Below the pieces are notes generated by a model that did no database searches, was not told where the DNA came from, and saw nothing but the letters and a program-made list of their open reading frames with translations. Source: Sediminicultor sp035648055 (GTDB lineage: Bacteria; Atribacterota; Phoenicimicrobiia; Phoenicimicrobiales; Phoenicimicrobiaceae). Taken from it: a stretch of 10,125 nucleotides of DNA. The translations under genes were made by a program, and so were the position numbers. Numbering within the stretch: position 1 is the first letter of the stretch; every line of letters starts with the position of its first letter. The DNA lies in assembly GCA_035648055.1 (NCBI GenBank), contig DASRMF010000115.1:1-10125 (forward strand), written 5' to 3'. This document shows, one piece after another, positions 1-7,204 of the stretch.

Positions 1-228
1 ACAGAAGAAGATTTTGTATTAGCAATCGATGAAGGAATATCAAAGATAAATATTAATACTGAAATATCAAATGCAGCCGTAAAGCAATTAAACGAAATAT
101 TTAAACGCGATTACTCCGGCCATTTGTCTGCTCTTTCCAATATGATAAAAGAACCGATGCTTACAGTAATTAAGGAAAAAATGAAATTATTTTCTCGCGG
201 TAAAATTGGTTCGATACATAAAAGGTAA
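1..228 (+). CDS. Class II (metal-dependent) ketose-bisphosphate aldolase, C-terminal fragment
   Basis: The first 75 codons of frame 1 are open and end at TAA 226-228; the start lies before the window. The fragment contains G-I-S-K-I-N-I-N-T-E (fragment residues 12-21), the C-terminal phosphate/substrate-binding segment of class II aldolases such as fructose-1,6-bisphosphate aldolase and the tagatose-bisphosphate aldolases GatY/KbaY. It ends in a helix and a 'MKLF..GKIGS' tail, where the family usually has a similar M-K-x-F-G-S-x-G-K ending. Family members cleave a ketose bisphosphate (or a related phosphorylated sugar) to dihydroxyacetone phosphate plus an aldehyde in the cytoplasm. The zinc-binding histidines would lie in the missing part, so catalytic completeness and substrate cannot be judged. 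The same-strand sugar kinase downstream suggests a shared sugar-degradation role; this is inference. Confidence 0.8.
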   Translation, partial: TEEDFVLAIDEGISKININTEISNAAVKQLNEIFKRDYSGHLSALSNMIKEPMLTVIKEKMKLFSRGKIGSIHKR

Positions 229-382
229 TTTTAGTAAAATTAATTTGGGAAACCAAACAGCCGTTACAGCCGGTCATCGTGGCACTAAAAATGTAAATAA
301 TGCAATCAAATAATTGGCAATTGAAATTAAAAATTGTGGTGGTTACCCCTTGAAGTTTGATAAAGATGGTAATTTGGAGTAA
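185..382 (+). pseudogene. Possible decayed coding fragment with an internal stop (unrecognised)
   Basis: Frame 2 is open from 185 to a TAA at 311-313 and then continues in the same frame to a second TAA at 380-382. The translation around the internal stop reads like real protein on both sides: a Gly/His/Arg-containing stretch (272-310), then L-A-I-E-I-K-N-C-G-G-Y-P-L-K-F-D-K-D-G-N-L-E (314-379). The composition looks like the C-terminal end of a folded enzyme, not random AT-rich sequence. No credible start or ribosome binding site precedes it, and its first codons overlap the aldolase end, so only the part from about 233 onward is likely to be remnant. I do not recognise the family. It may be what is left of another sugar-metabolism gene once sitting between aldolase and kinase; otherwise it is plain intergenic DNA. 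Confidence 0.35.
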
Positions 383-416
383 TGGATTTTTTAGTTGCTA
401 ATATATAGGAGTCAAT

Positions 417-1967
417 ATGCGTGTTCTGATTTTATGTATCGATTTGGGAACAACGGGATGTCATACGGTTATTTTTGATGAAAAAGGCCAGCAAGTTAGT
501 AGATCTTATCAAGAGTATAAAAGTATCTATTTGCCAGGTAGGTGGATTGACCATGACCCTAAAACATGGTTGCAAGCTGTAAAAAAAACAGTTAAAGAAA
601 CTGTAAAAAAAATAGAATATGATAAAAATTGTATATCTGCTGTTGCAGTCACATCACAAAGAGCTACTGTTGTTCCTGTTGATAAAAAAGGTAATCCTTT
701 AGATAATGCCATATTGTGGCAAGATAAAAGGGCAATCGAAGAAACGCAGCATTTAATTAATGAATACGGCACGGAGAAAATATACAATATTACAGGGTTA
801 AGAGTTGACCCTTATTTTACCTTACCAAAATTATTGTGGTTAAAAAAGAATAAACCGGAAATCTATAATCATTCCTTCATTTTTCTTCCGGTACAGGACT
901 TTATTATTCATTTTTTAACAGGAGAATTTAAAACTGATTGGACACAAGCTTCCAGAACCATGCTTTTTAATATTGACGAATTAAGGTGGGATAAAGACCT
1001 GATAAAAAGCGTGGGGATAGATTTTAACAAGTTACCGGAAGCTGTTCCACCTGGTTCAATTATTGGATTAGTCAATCACGCTGCTTCCGTTGAACTTGGT
1101 TTACCAAAAGGAATACCGGTTATTACCGCAGGGGGAGACCAACAGTGTGCTGCCATAGGATTGGGTGTAATAAAACCCGGGATAGTGGAAGTCAGCACAG
1201 GAACGGGTTCATTTGTTTTAGCTAGTAGCGATAAACCGGTTAAAGATTTTAATCAACGCTTAATTTGTAGTGCTTCTTCAATTGCCGGCAAATGGGTACT
1301 GGAAGCCGGCATTTTTACTACCGGTTCAATTTTTCGTTGGTTTAGGGACAACATTGGACAAGTTCCAGTAAAAAATAAAATAAAATCGGGAATGAATGCC
1401 TATCAAATAATGGATTCCGAAGCGGAAAAAGAACCCTTAGGGGCAAACGGTTTACTCTTAATACCCCATTTTGCTGCTTCAGCAGCTCCTTATTGGAATC
1501 CGGAAGCAAGGGGAGTACTTTTTGGATTATCCTTAGGCCATAAACGTTCTTCAATTATTAGGGCAATATTAGAAGGAATTGCCTTTGAAATACAGAAAAA
1601 TATCAGTATTATGGAAAGTTATACAGACCAAATCAAAGAAGTTAGAATTAGTGGAGGATTAACCCGTTCTGAAATATTTAATCAAATTCAAGCTGATATT
1701 TACGGTAAAACTGTCATAAAAACGGATTATGAGGAAGCTTCTGTTCTGGGAGCAGCTGTAGTAGCTGCAACTACTACAGGTCTATATGACAATATAAATT
1801 CAGCTGTAGATAATATGATTAATGTAAATAACTTAAGCAGAAAAGAACCAAATATGGAAAATTATACAGTATATAAGGAGTTAAGTAAGATACATGACTC
1901 ATTATATTGGTCTTTAGAAAAGGCAGGCATTTATAGTAAAATGAATAAAGCGATGAGATTACTATAG
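417..1967 (+). CDS. FGGY-family carbohydrate kinase
   Basis: The 516-residue protein is normal in length for FGGY kinases (xylulokinase, glycerol kinase, rhamnulokinase and relatives), which phosphorylate a sugar or polyol with ATP in the cytoplasm. The N-terminal domain opens with the phosphate-binding D-L-G-T-T-G loop (residues 9-14). S-Q-R (80-82) and W-Q-D-K-R (101-105) match family substrate-side motifs. The C-terminal domain carries G-G-D-Q-Q (239-243) with the expected catalytic base Asp241, S-T-G-T-G (260-264), and the nucleotide-binding I-S-G-G-L-T-R-S (411-418). The start is ATG 417, with AGGAG at 407-411, 5 nt upstream. Wording around the active site is part glycerol-kinase-like and part xylulokinase-like, so the substrate is not assigned. 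A class II aldolase lies upstream and a LarA homologue follows after 51 nt, most likely cotranscribed. The downstream partner suggests a sugar acid or a ketose derived from one, but that is inference. Confidence 0.9.
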   Translation: MRVLILCIDLGTTGCHTVIFDEKGQQVSRSYQEYKSIYLPGRWIDHDPKTWLQAVKKTVKETVKKIEYDKNCISAVAVTSQRATVVPVDKKGNPLDNAILWQDKRAIEETQHLINEYGTEKIYNITGLRVDPYFTLPKLLWLKKNKPEIYNHSFIFLPVQDFIIHFLTGEFKTDWTQASRTMLFNIDELRWDKDLIKSVGIDFNKLPEAVPPGSIIGLVNHAASVELGLPKGIPVITAGGDQQCAAIGLGVIKPGIVEVSTGTGSFVLASSDKPVKDFNQRLICSASSIAGKWVLEAGIFTTGSIFRWFRDNIGQVPVKNKIKSGMNAYQIMDSEAEKEPLGANGLLLIPHFAASAAPYWNPEARGVLFGLSLGHKRSSIIRAILEGIAFEIQKNISIMESYTDQIKEVRISGGLTRSEIFNQIQADIYGKTVIKTDYEEASVLGAAVVAATTTGLYDNINSAVDNMINVNNLSRKEPNMENYTVYKELSKIHDSLYWSLEKAGIYSKMNKAMRLL

Positions 1968-2018
1968 TAAAATAAATTAAAAATGTTCTGCAACCGAAAA
2001 AAATAGGAAAGAATCGTA

Positions 2019-3401
2019 ATGAAAAGAATTTCTATAAAATTAGAGAAAGAAATGGTCAAAGTAAATCTTCCGGATAATACAGAAATATTATCTACTGATC
2101 AAGCAAAACCACTTAGCAATCCAGCTTTTTTTATTCAAAAGGCGTTGGAAGATCCTATAGGTAGTCCAAGTTTAGACAAAATTATTGAGCAAAAACTAAA
2201 GAAAAACCCAGAAGCAAAGGTAGTAGTGGTAATTTCTGATAATACGCGGCCTGTTCCTTACAAAGGGGAATCGGGAATATTATGGCCAATTCTTGAAAAA
2301 CTTTTAGCTCATAATATACTTAAAGAAAGAATACTTATTTTAGCTGCTACTGGCACACATCGCTCATTAACTGAAAAAGAGTTAAGAGAAATGTTGGATC
2401 CTCGGGTATTTGACTATAAAATTCCCATAAAAAACCACAATTGCCGAGACAAAAATAATTTAGCATATTTAGGCAAGACTAATCGAGGTAGCTCAGTATA
2501 TATTAATCAAGATTATATGGCGGCAGATATTAAAATACTTACCGGTTTAGTAGAAACACATTTTATGGCCGGTGCATCAGGAGGAAGAAAATCAATCTGT
2601 CCAGGGCTCATAGGAGAAGAAAGCATCTATATATTCCACGGAGCGCCTATGTTAGCTTCTCCGAAAGCCAGTGACCTAATTATAGATGATAATCCCTGTC
2701 ACCAGGAAGCTTTAGAAGTAGCCAAGAAAGCAGGAGCAGATTATATTCTCAACGTTGCTCTTAACCAAGATTTTAAGCTAACGGGAGTGTTCGCCGGAGA
2801 TTTAGAAAAAGCCCATAAACAAGCAGTAAATCAAATAAAAAAATATGTCACCATACCTATAGAAAAAGAATACGATGTTATTATTACTCATGCTGGCTTT
2901 GTAGGCATCAATCATTATCAAGCAGCTAAAGCAGCGGTAGTTGCTATTCCGGCTTTAAAGCCCAATGGAAAATTAATTATGATAGCAAATAATAATGATA
3001 AGGATTTAATTGGCAGCGAGCAATATAAAGCAGTTTTACATCTATTAAAAATAATAGGAGCAAAAAAATATAACCATTTGATTTTATCACCCGATTGGAC
3101 TTTTGTTCCCGATCAGTGGCAGGCACAAATGTGGGCTCGTCTGTTTTCCAAAATTCCTCCAGAGAATTTTATTTATTACAGTCCTCGACTTTCTTTTAAT
3201 GATTACAAAATTATTCCTTGTGTTGATGGAAACATATTTCTTCCCGGATCTGAAAGATACAAAGATAATTTTAAGAATGCTGCTCAAGTAATTGAAAAAG
3301 CGCTGGAAGCAGCCATATATGAATTAAAAAGCGCTGGACAAGAAAAAATAAGAATAGCCTATTTAGCCGATGGACCCTATGGAGTACTGCTAAAAAATTA
3401 G
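2019..3401 (+). CDS. LarA-family (DUF2088) nickel-pincer racemase/epimerase homologue
   Basis: The protein (460 aa) resembles lactate racemase LarA, an enzyme using a nickel-pincer nucleotide covalently held by a lysine to move hydride at the alpha carbon of 2-hydroxyacids. Visible family residues, in order: S-D-N-T-R-P (73-78, Asp74 and Arg77), G-T-H-R with proton-acceptor His114, His181, S-G-G-R-K-S-I with the expected cofactor-attaching Lys191, His207 (nickel ligand position), and Y-Q-A-A-K (300-304), whose spacing equals the Tyr294/Gln295/Lys298 set of Lactobacillus plantarum LarA. A Trp-rich stretch (360-372) follows. All key positions are kept, so an active enzyme is likely. Its substrate is probably not lactate: it sits next to a sugar kinase and aldolase, and the family includes racemases and epimerases of other hydroxyacids. 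No larB, larC or larE cofactor gene is in the window. The start ATG 2019 has a modest AGGAAAG (2005-2011). Transcription ends at the hairpin at 3418. Confidence 0.85.
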   Translation: MKRISIKLEKEMVKVNLPDNTEILSTDQAKPLSNPAFFIQKALEDPIGSPSLDKIIEQKLKKNPEAKVVVVISDNTRPVPYKGESGILWPILEKLLAHNILKERILILAATGTHRSLTEKELREMLDPRVFDYKIPIKNHNCRDKNNLAYLGKTNRGSSVYINQDYMAADIKILTGLVETHFMAGASGGRKSICPGLIGEESIYIFHGAPMLASPKASDLIIDDNPCHQEALEVAKKAGADYILNVALNQDFKLTGVFAGDLEKAHKQAVNQIKKYVTIPIEKEYDVIITHAGFVGINHYQAAKAAVVAIPALKPNGKLIMIANNNDKDLIGSEQYKAVLHLLKIIGAKKYNHLILSPDWTFVPDQWQAQMWARLFSKIPPENFIYYSPRLSFNDYKIIPCVDGNIFLPGSERYKDNFKNAAQVIEKALEAAIYELKSAGQEKIRIAYLADGPYGVLLKN

Positions 3402-3417
3402 GAGGTTTGGGGGGTTG

Positions 3418-3467
3418 ATTTATCACCCGTCTTTATTTTAATTGATTAAGACGGGTGATAAATTTTT
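3418..3467 (+). terminator. Intrinsic terminator between convergent units
   Basis: A perfect 16-bp stem (3418-3433 with 3448-3463) has a 14-nt loop and ends in TTTTT at 3463-3467 on the + strand, 16 nt after the LarA-homologue stop. It therefore suits the left, + strand unit. Read from the other strand, the same stem is followed by a C/A-rich stretch without a T run, so it would be a poorer terminator for the lysine operon, whose last stop codon is at 3480, although it may still block read-through or protect the 3' end of that mRNA. Confidence 0.85.
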
Positions 3468-3479
3468 CACTAATTATAT

Positions 3480-4640
3480 TTACAATTTTAAAACTTTTAG
3501 CCTTTCCATTGCCTCTTCTAATCTTTTCTCATCAACGGTTAGGGCAATTCTTACAAATCCTTCACCATATTCCCCATAGCCTATTCCGGGGGTTACAATT
3601 ATCCCCGTTTTTTCTAGTAATAGATTAGAAAATTCTATAGAACTCATTTTGTTCAAAGTAGGAATCCAGATATAAAAAGTAGCTTTAGTTGGCTTTAAAT
3701 TCCATCCTAATTTATTTAGTCCATTTATCACTACATTTCGTCTACCGGTATAAATTTTATTCATCTTCTCTATATTATCCTGAGGACCGCTTAAGGCTTC
3801 AACGCCGGCTTGTTGGATAGCTTTAAAGACTCCAGAGTCGATATTAGTTTTTATAATAGAAAGAGCTGAAATTGCTTCTTTGTTTCCCACTACAAAACCC
3901 AGTCTCCAGCCAGTCATATTATATATTTTAGATAAGGAATGAAATTCTATTCCCACATCTTTGGCACCATCCACTTCCAGAAAACTGCTCGTTTTATAAT
4001 CATCAAAAGTCATTTCTGAATAAGCAAAATCGTGGCAGACTAAGATATCATATTTTTTTGCAAATTTTACTACCTTTTCGAAGAAATTTTTGTCAGCTAT
4101 AGCAGCTGTGGGGTTATTAGGATAATTAATAAACATCAATTTGGCTCTTTTGGCAATCTCTTCATCTATTTTATCTAAATCAGGCAGAAAATTATTTTCT
4201 TCTAATAAAGGCATTATATAGGGGAAGCCATTGGCAAATAAAGTTCCTGTTTTATAAACCGGATAAGCAGGATCAGGTATAAGGCTAAAATCTCCCGGAT
4301 CAATAAAAGCCAGAAAGATATGAGCTATCCCTTCTTTGGAACCGATGAGAGCCATAACTTCATTATCCGGGTCTAAGTCAACTCCAAATCTTTTTTTATA
4401 CCATAAAGCAACTGCCTGCCTGAATTCAGCTGTTCCTGTATATGGGGGGTAATCGTGGGTTTTAGGGTCTTGAACGCTTTCTCTTAATTTTTCGATTATG
4501 TTATCAGGTGTTGGTTGGTCAGGATCACCTATACCTAAATTAATAATATCAACCCCTCTTTTTATAGCTTCTTCTTTTTTCTTATCAATTTCTGCAAATA
4601 AATAAGGGGGGATAGTTTGAATTCTTTGTGCAATTTTCAT
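3480..4640 (-). CDS. dapL: LL-diaminopimelate aminotransferase
   Basis: DapL is a PLP-dependent class I/II aminotransferase that makes LL-diaminopimelate directly from tetrahydrodipicolinate and glutamate, bypassing the succinyl- or acetyl-blocked steps. The 386 residues match the short DapL type. Motifs seen: G-I-G-D-P-D-Q-P-T-P near 36-45, D-Y-P-P-Y-T-G (63-69), S-K-E-G (101-104), Y-P-N-N-P-T (173-178, Asn176 for PLP), H-D-F-A-Y-S (203-208, Asp204 and Tyr207), S-L-S-K with Schiff-base Lys238, G-W-R-L-G (Arg246), and C-terminal R-I-A-L with substrate carboxylate-binding Arg364. The ATG overlaps the dapF stop as ATGA, and the end of dapF supplies an AAGGAG-type site, pointing to translational coupling. 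It is the last gene of the operon. A general aspartate or alanine aminotransferase is the alternative, but the D-Y-P-P-Y-T-G and S-K-E-G features and the neighbours argue strongly for DapL. Confidence 0.95.
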   Translation of the reverse strand: MKIAQRIQTIPPYLFAEIDKKKEEAIKRGVDIINLGIGDPDQPTPDNIIEKLRESVQDPKTHDYPPYTGTAEFRQAVALWYKKRFGVDLDPDNEVMALIGSKEGIAHIFLAFIDPGDFSLIPDPAYPVYKTGTLFANGFPYIMPLLEENNFLPDLDKIDEEIAKRAKLMFINYPNNPTAAIADKNFFEKVVKFAKKYDILVCHDFAYSEMTFDDYKTSSFLEVDGAKDVGIEFHSLSKIYNMTGWRLGFVVGNKEAISALSIIKTNIDSGVFKAIQQAGVEALSGPQDNIEKMNKIYTGRRNVVINGLNKLGWNLKPTKATFYIWIPTLNKMSSIEFSNLLLEKTGIIVTPGIGYGEYGEGFVRIALTVDEKRLEEAMERLKVLKL

Positions 4641-5497
4641 AAATTAATTTCTCCTTTAAATATTAATTCTGCCGGTCCGGTCATGTAAATGTGTTCATCA
4701 TCAGCCCAGCGAATATCTAAATCTCCTCCCGGTAAGTGAATTGTAGCTTCCCGATCTGTTTTTTTATTTAAAACACTGGCTACTAAAGCTGCACATGCCC
4801 CGGTTCCGCAAGCCAAAGTTTCTCCTACTCCTCTTTCCCATACTCTGAAATTTAACTCTTTATTATTTATAATTTGAATAAATTCTGCGTTAGTTTTTTC
4901 AGGGAAGAGGGGATGATTTTCAATTTTTGGGCCAATTTTCTCTACCGGTGTAGATTGTACATCATCTACAAAGACTATACAATGAGGGTTCCCCATAGAG
5001 ACACAAGTGATTTTAAAAGTCTGCTCGGAATTTATCTCCAATGTTTCATCCACTACTGTGGGATTATCTTCACCGGTCATAGGTATTTCTCTTCTTCTTA
5101 ATTTGGGAGTGCCCATATCAACTTTAACTTTTAAAACTTTTTTATTTTTTAAATCTTGAAAAATTAGTTCGGGGGTGATTATCCCCGCTAAAGTCTCCAC
5201 TTTAAATTTGTTTTTAGAGATTAATTTATTTTCGTAAGTATATTTAGCGAAACATCTAATTCCATTTCCGCACATCTGGGCTTCACTGCCATCATAATTA
5301 AAAATTCTCATTCTTAGATCTGCCTTAGATGAGGGCAAGATAAGTATTAGTCCATCTGAACCAATTCCAAAGTTACGGTTGCAAAGTTTTTTTGCCAGGT
5401 AAGAAAGAAATGAGGTATCGCCTAATGATTTACTTAAACAGTCTATTAAAATAAAATCATTTCCTAATCCGTGCATTTTTACGAAATTTATTTTCAT
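4637..5497 (-). CDS. dapF: Diaminopimelate epimerase
   Basis: DapF interconverts LL- and meso-diaminopimelate by a cofactor-free two-base mechanism, giving the substrate of LysA and, in many bacteria, the peptidoglycan cross-linker. The 286 residues are of normal length. The N terminus has the hallmark M-H-G-L-G-N-D-F (8-15). The two catalytic cysteines are Cys76 in Q-M-C-G-N-G-I-R and Cys230 in E-T-L-A-C-G-T-G-A-C. Other family segments are M-G-N-P-H (168-172) and the P-G-G-D-L end region (256-260). ATG 5497 overlaps the dapB stop codon (ATGA, 5494-5497), and its own TGA overlaps the dapL start, so it is coupled on both sides. Its position between dapB and dapL fits: it acts on the DapL product. 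Confidence 0.97.
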   Translation of the reverse strand: MKINFVKMHGLGNDFILIDCLSKSLGDTSFLSYLAKKLCNRNFGIGSDGLILILPSSKADLRMRIFNYDGSEAQMCGNGIRCFAKYTYENKLISKNKFKVETLAGIITPELIFQDLKNKKVLKVKVDMGTPKLRRREIPMTGEDNPTVVDETLEINSEQTFKITCVSMGNPHCIVFVDDVQSTPVEKIGPKIENHPLFPEKTNAEFIQIINNKELNFRVWERGVGETLACGTGACAALVASVLNKKTDREATIHLPGGDLDIRWADDEHIYMTGPAELIFKGEINL

Positions 5498-6294
5498 ATT
5501 TTCAGCACATCTTTCATTTCGTAAAAGCCGGGAGGTTTGCCTTTCATAAACTTTATGGCCTGAATTGTACCGTAAGCAAAAGTGTCACGACTATGGGCTT
5601 TATGAGTAAGTTCTAATCTCTCGCCTAAGGCAGTGAAGACGACGGTATGTTCTCCGGCAATATCTCCTCCACGAATCGAGTGGATACCAATTTCTCCTCT
5701 TTTTCTTTCTCCAGTCATTCCTTCTCTGCCATAGATTGCTACTTTATCCAGACTCACCCCTTTAGCTTTCGCAATTTCTTGGGCCAACTTTTTTGCCGTT
5801 CCACTGGGAGCATCTTTTTTAAATCGGTGATGTGCTTCCACAATTTCTATATCGTAATCATCGCTCAAAGCAGCAGCAGTTTCAGCAGCAAGTTTAAATA
5901 GTAAGTTTACTCCTAAAGACATATTTGGTGAGAGAAGAAAAGGAGTGCCTTGAGCTAATTTATTAATTTCTTTGATTTCTTCTGAGGAGAACCCTGTAGT
6001 TCCCATTATCATAGCTTTTTTATGTTTAGAGACAATTTTCAAATGTTGAATTGCTACTTGAGGGCTAGTAAATTCAACTATCTGGTCGGAATTTTGAATT
6101 ATCTCTTCCAAATTGTCTTTGACAATGATTCCGCTTTCTCCCATGCCCACTGCTATTCCCCAATCTTTTCCTATATCAGGATGAGAAGGGGATTCAATTA
6201 TTCCTATCAATCCCATATCTTTATCTTGGTATATTAATTGAGCAACTTTCGATCCCATCTTTCCACAACCGCCACATACTATCACTTTAATCAT
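5494..6294 (-). CDS. dapB: 4-hydroxy-tetrahydrodipicolinate reductase
   Basis: DapB reduces 4-hydroxy-tetrahydrodipicolinate with NAD(P)H to tetrahydrodipicolinate, the DapL substrate. From ATG 6294 the protein has 266 residues, the family's usual length. It starts directly with the Rossmann motif V-I-V-C-G-G-C-G-K-M-G (4-14), then M-G-T-T-G (97-101) and the signature E-A-H-H-R-F-K-K-D-A-P-S-G-T-A (153-167), in which His155 and Lys159 are the catalytic pair by comparison with Escherichia coli DapB. An in-frame ATG at 6318 would add eight residues and overlap dapA; I reject it because a GGAGG lies 9 nt before 6294 and the Rossmann strand begins at the second residue from there. dapA ends only 4 nt upstream, and the stop overlaps dapF. 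Confidence 0.96.
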   Translation of the reverse strand: MIKVIVCGGCGKMGSKVAQLIYQDKDMGLIGIIESPSHPDIGKDWGIAVGMGESGIIVKDNLEEIIQNSDQIVEFTSPQVAIQHLKIVSKHKKAMIMGTTGFSSEEIKEINKLAQGTPFLLSPNMSLGVNLLFKLAAETAAALSDDYDIEIVEAHHRFKKDAPSGTAKKLAQEIAKAKGVSLDKVAIYGREGMTGERKRGEIGIHSIRGGDIAGEHTVVFTALGERLELTHKAHSRDTFAYGTIQAIKFMKGKPPGFYEMKDVLKI

Positions 6295-6298
6295 AATC

Positions 6299-7183
6299 TT
6301 ATTCCTCCAGTAAACCAAATTTAGTTAAATCTACTTTTAATTTAGCCAGATTATTTTCACTCATTGGACTTAGAGGTAACCGTAAATCGCCGGAAGGCAG
6401 CCCCATTAGCCGGGCACTGGTTTTAACCGGGATAGGATTAGCTTCGTAAAACATGGCATTACTTAAGGGATAGACCTTAGATAAGAAAAGTTCTTTAGCT
6501 TCCTGATAATTTCCTTCTTCGAATTCCCTGACTACATCGGAAACATCCCGGGGGATAATATTGGCTACCACCGAGATCACTCCTTTTCCTCCTATGGATA
6601 GCACAGGAAGTAATAATTTATCATCTCCGGAGAGAAGGGTGATTTTGTCTCCGCACAATTCAATTATCTGGGTCATCTGATCTAAGTCCCCGCTGGCTTC
6701 CTTTACTGCCACAATATTTTTTAATTCTGCTAATTCTGCTAATGTTTCAGGCAGCATATTAACTCCAGTTCGAGAGGGGACATTATATACGATGATGGGT
6801 ATATCAATTTCTTCTGCTAATTTTTTATAATGCATATACAATCCCTTTTGGGTAGGTTTGTTATAATAAGGGACCACAATAAGCGCTCCATCCGCACCGG
6901 CTTCTTTTGCATGGGAAGTTAATTCCAGAGCTTCCCAGGTACTGTTGGAACCGGTACCGGCAATGACCGGAACTCTTCCCGCTACTGCTTTTATGGTTAG
7001 CTCCACTACTTTTTTATGTTCCTCATGAGAAAGAGTAGGTGATTCACCGGTAGTGCCACAGGGGACAATACCGTTGGTTCCATTTTTGATATGAAACTCC
7101 ACCAATTCTTTTATTCCTTTTTCATCAACTTTCCCGCTTTCTGTAAATGGGGTGATCATAGCTACAAAAGATCCTTTAAACAT
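6299..7183 (-). CDS. dapA: 4-hydroxy-tetrahydrodipicolinate synthase
   Basis: DapA condenses pyruvate with aspartate semialdehyde, the committed step to lysine and diaminopimelate. From ATG 7183 the protein has 294 residues and aligns position for position with classical DapA: G-T-T-G-E-S (43-48) with Thr44/Thr45, Tyr107 in P-Y-Y-N-K-P, Tyr133 in Y-N-V-P-S-R-T-G, carboxylate-binding Arg138, and Schiff-base Lys161 in V-A-V-K-E-A-S-G-D. These numbers equal those of the E. coli enzyme. The frame is open to an ATG at 7231, which would add 16 polar residues encoded largely by the inverted-repeat element upstream; the AAGGAGG at 7192-7198 marks 7183 as the real start. Related aldolases (N-acetylneuraminate lyase, KDG aldolase) share the fold, but residues and operon fix the call. 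The unusually long 176-bp gap before it may give dapA its own control. Confidence 0.97.
   Translation of the reverse strand: MFKGSFVAMITPFTESGKVDEKGIKELVEFHIKNGTNGIVPCGTTGESPTLSHEEHKKVVELTIKAVAGRVPVIAGTGSNSTWEALELTSHAKEAGADGALIVVPYYNKPTQKGLYMHYKKLAEEIDIPIIVYNVPSRTGVNMLPETLAELAELKNIVAVKEASGDLDQMTQIIELCGDKITLLSGDDKLLLPVLSIGGKGVISVVANIIPRDVSDVVREFEEGNYQEAKELFLSKVYPLSNAMFYEANPIPVKTSARLMGLPSGDLRLPLSPMSENNLAKLKVDLTKFGLLEE
6304..6308 (-). promoter_or_regulatory. Ribosome binding site deciding the dapB start
   Basis: GGAGG on the minus strand, 9 nt before ATG 6294, is made from the last sense codons of dapA (CTG GAG GAA). Ribosomes finishing dapA uncover this site, so dapB translation is probably coupled to dapA. 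It supports the 266-residue DapB and not the start at 6318. Confidence 0.75.
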
Positions 7184-7191
7184 TTTTGTTT

Positions 7192-7198
7192 CCTCCTT
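7192..7198 (-). promoter_or_regulatory. Ribosome binding site deciding the dapA start
   Basis: AAGGAGG on the minus strand, 8 nt before ATG 7183, is the full consensus and one of the strongest Shine-Dalgarno sites in the window. It places the dapA start at 7183 and lies 6 nt beyond the edge of the inverted-repeat element. Confidence 0.85.
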
Positions 7199-7204
7199 TT
7201 TATT

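Noticed and set aside
374..404. TTGGAG/TAATAT promoter-like pair before the kinase
   Set aside because: The spacing is 19 bp, both boxes are imperfect, and a start from it would fall at or inside the ribosome binding site at 407-411.
581..612. Two runs of eight A (581-588 and 605-612) in the kinase gene as programmed slippage sites
   Set aside because: The zero frame is intact and conserved through both runs, there is no stop to bypass, and such runs are common lysine codons in AT-rich genomes.
3402..3414. GGAGG-like and G-rich run just after the LarA-homologue stop
   Set aside because: It looks like a ribosome binding site, but no open frame longer than a few codons follows before the terminator, and a single G run cannot make a quadruplex alone.
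6295..6318. Upstream ATG extending dapB by eight residues
   Set aside because: It overlaps the dapA end and puts extra residues before the Rossmann strand that normally begins the protein. GGAGG at 6304-6308 serves ATG 6294.
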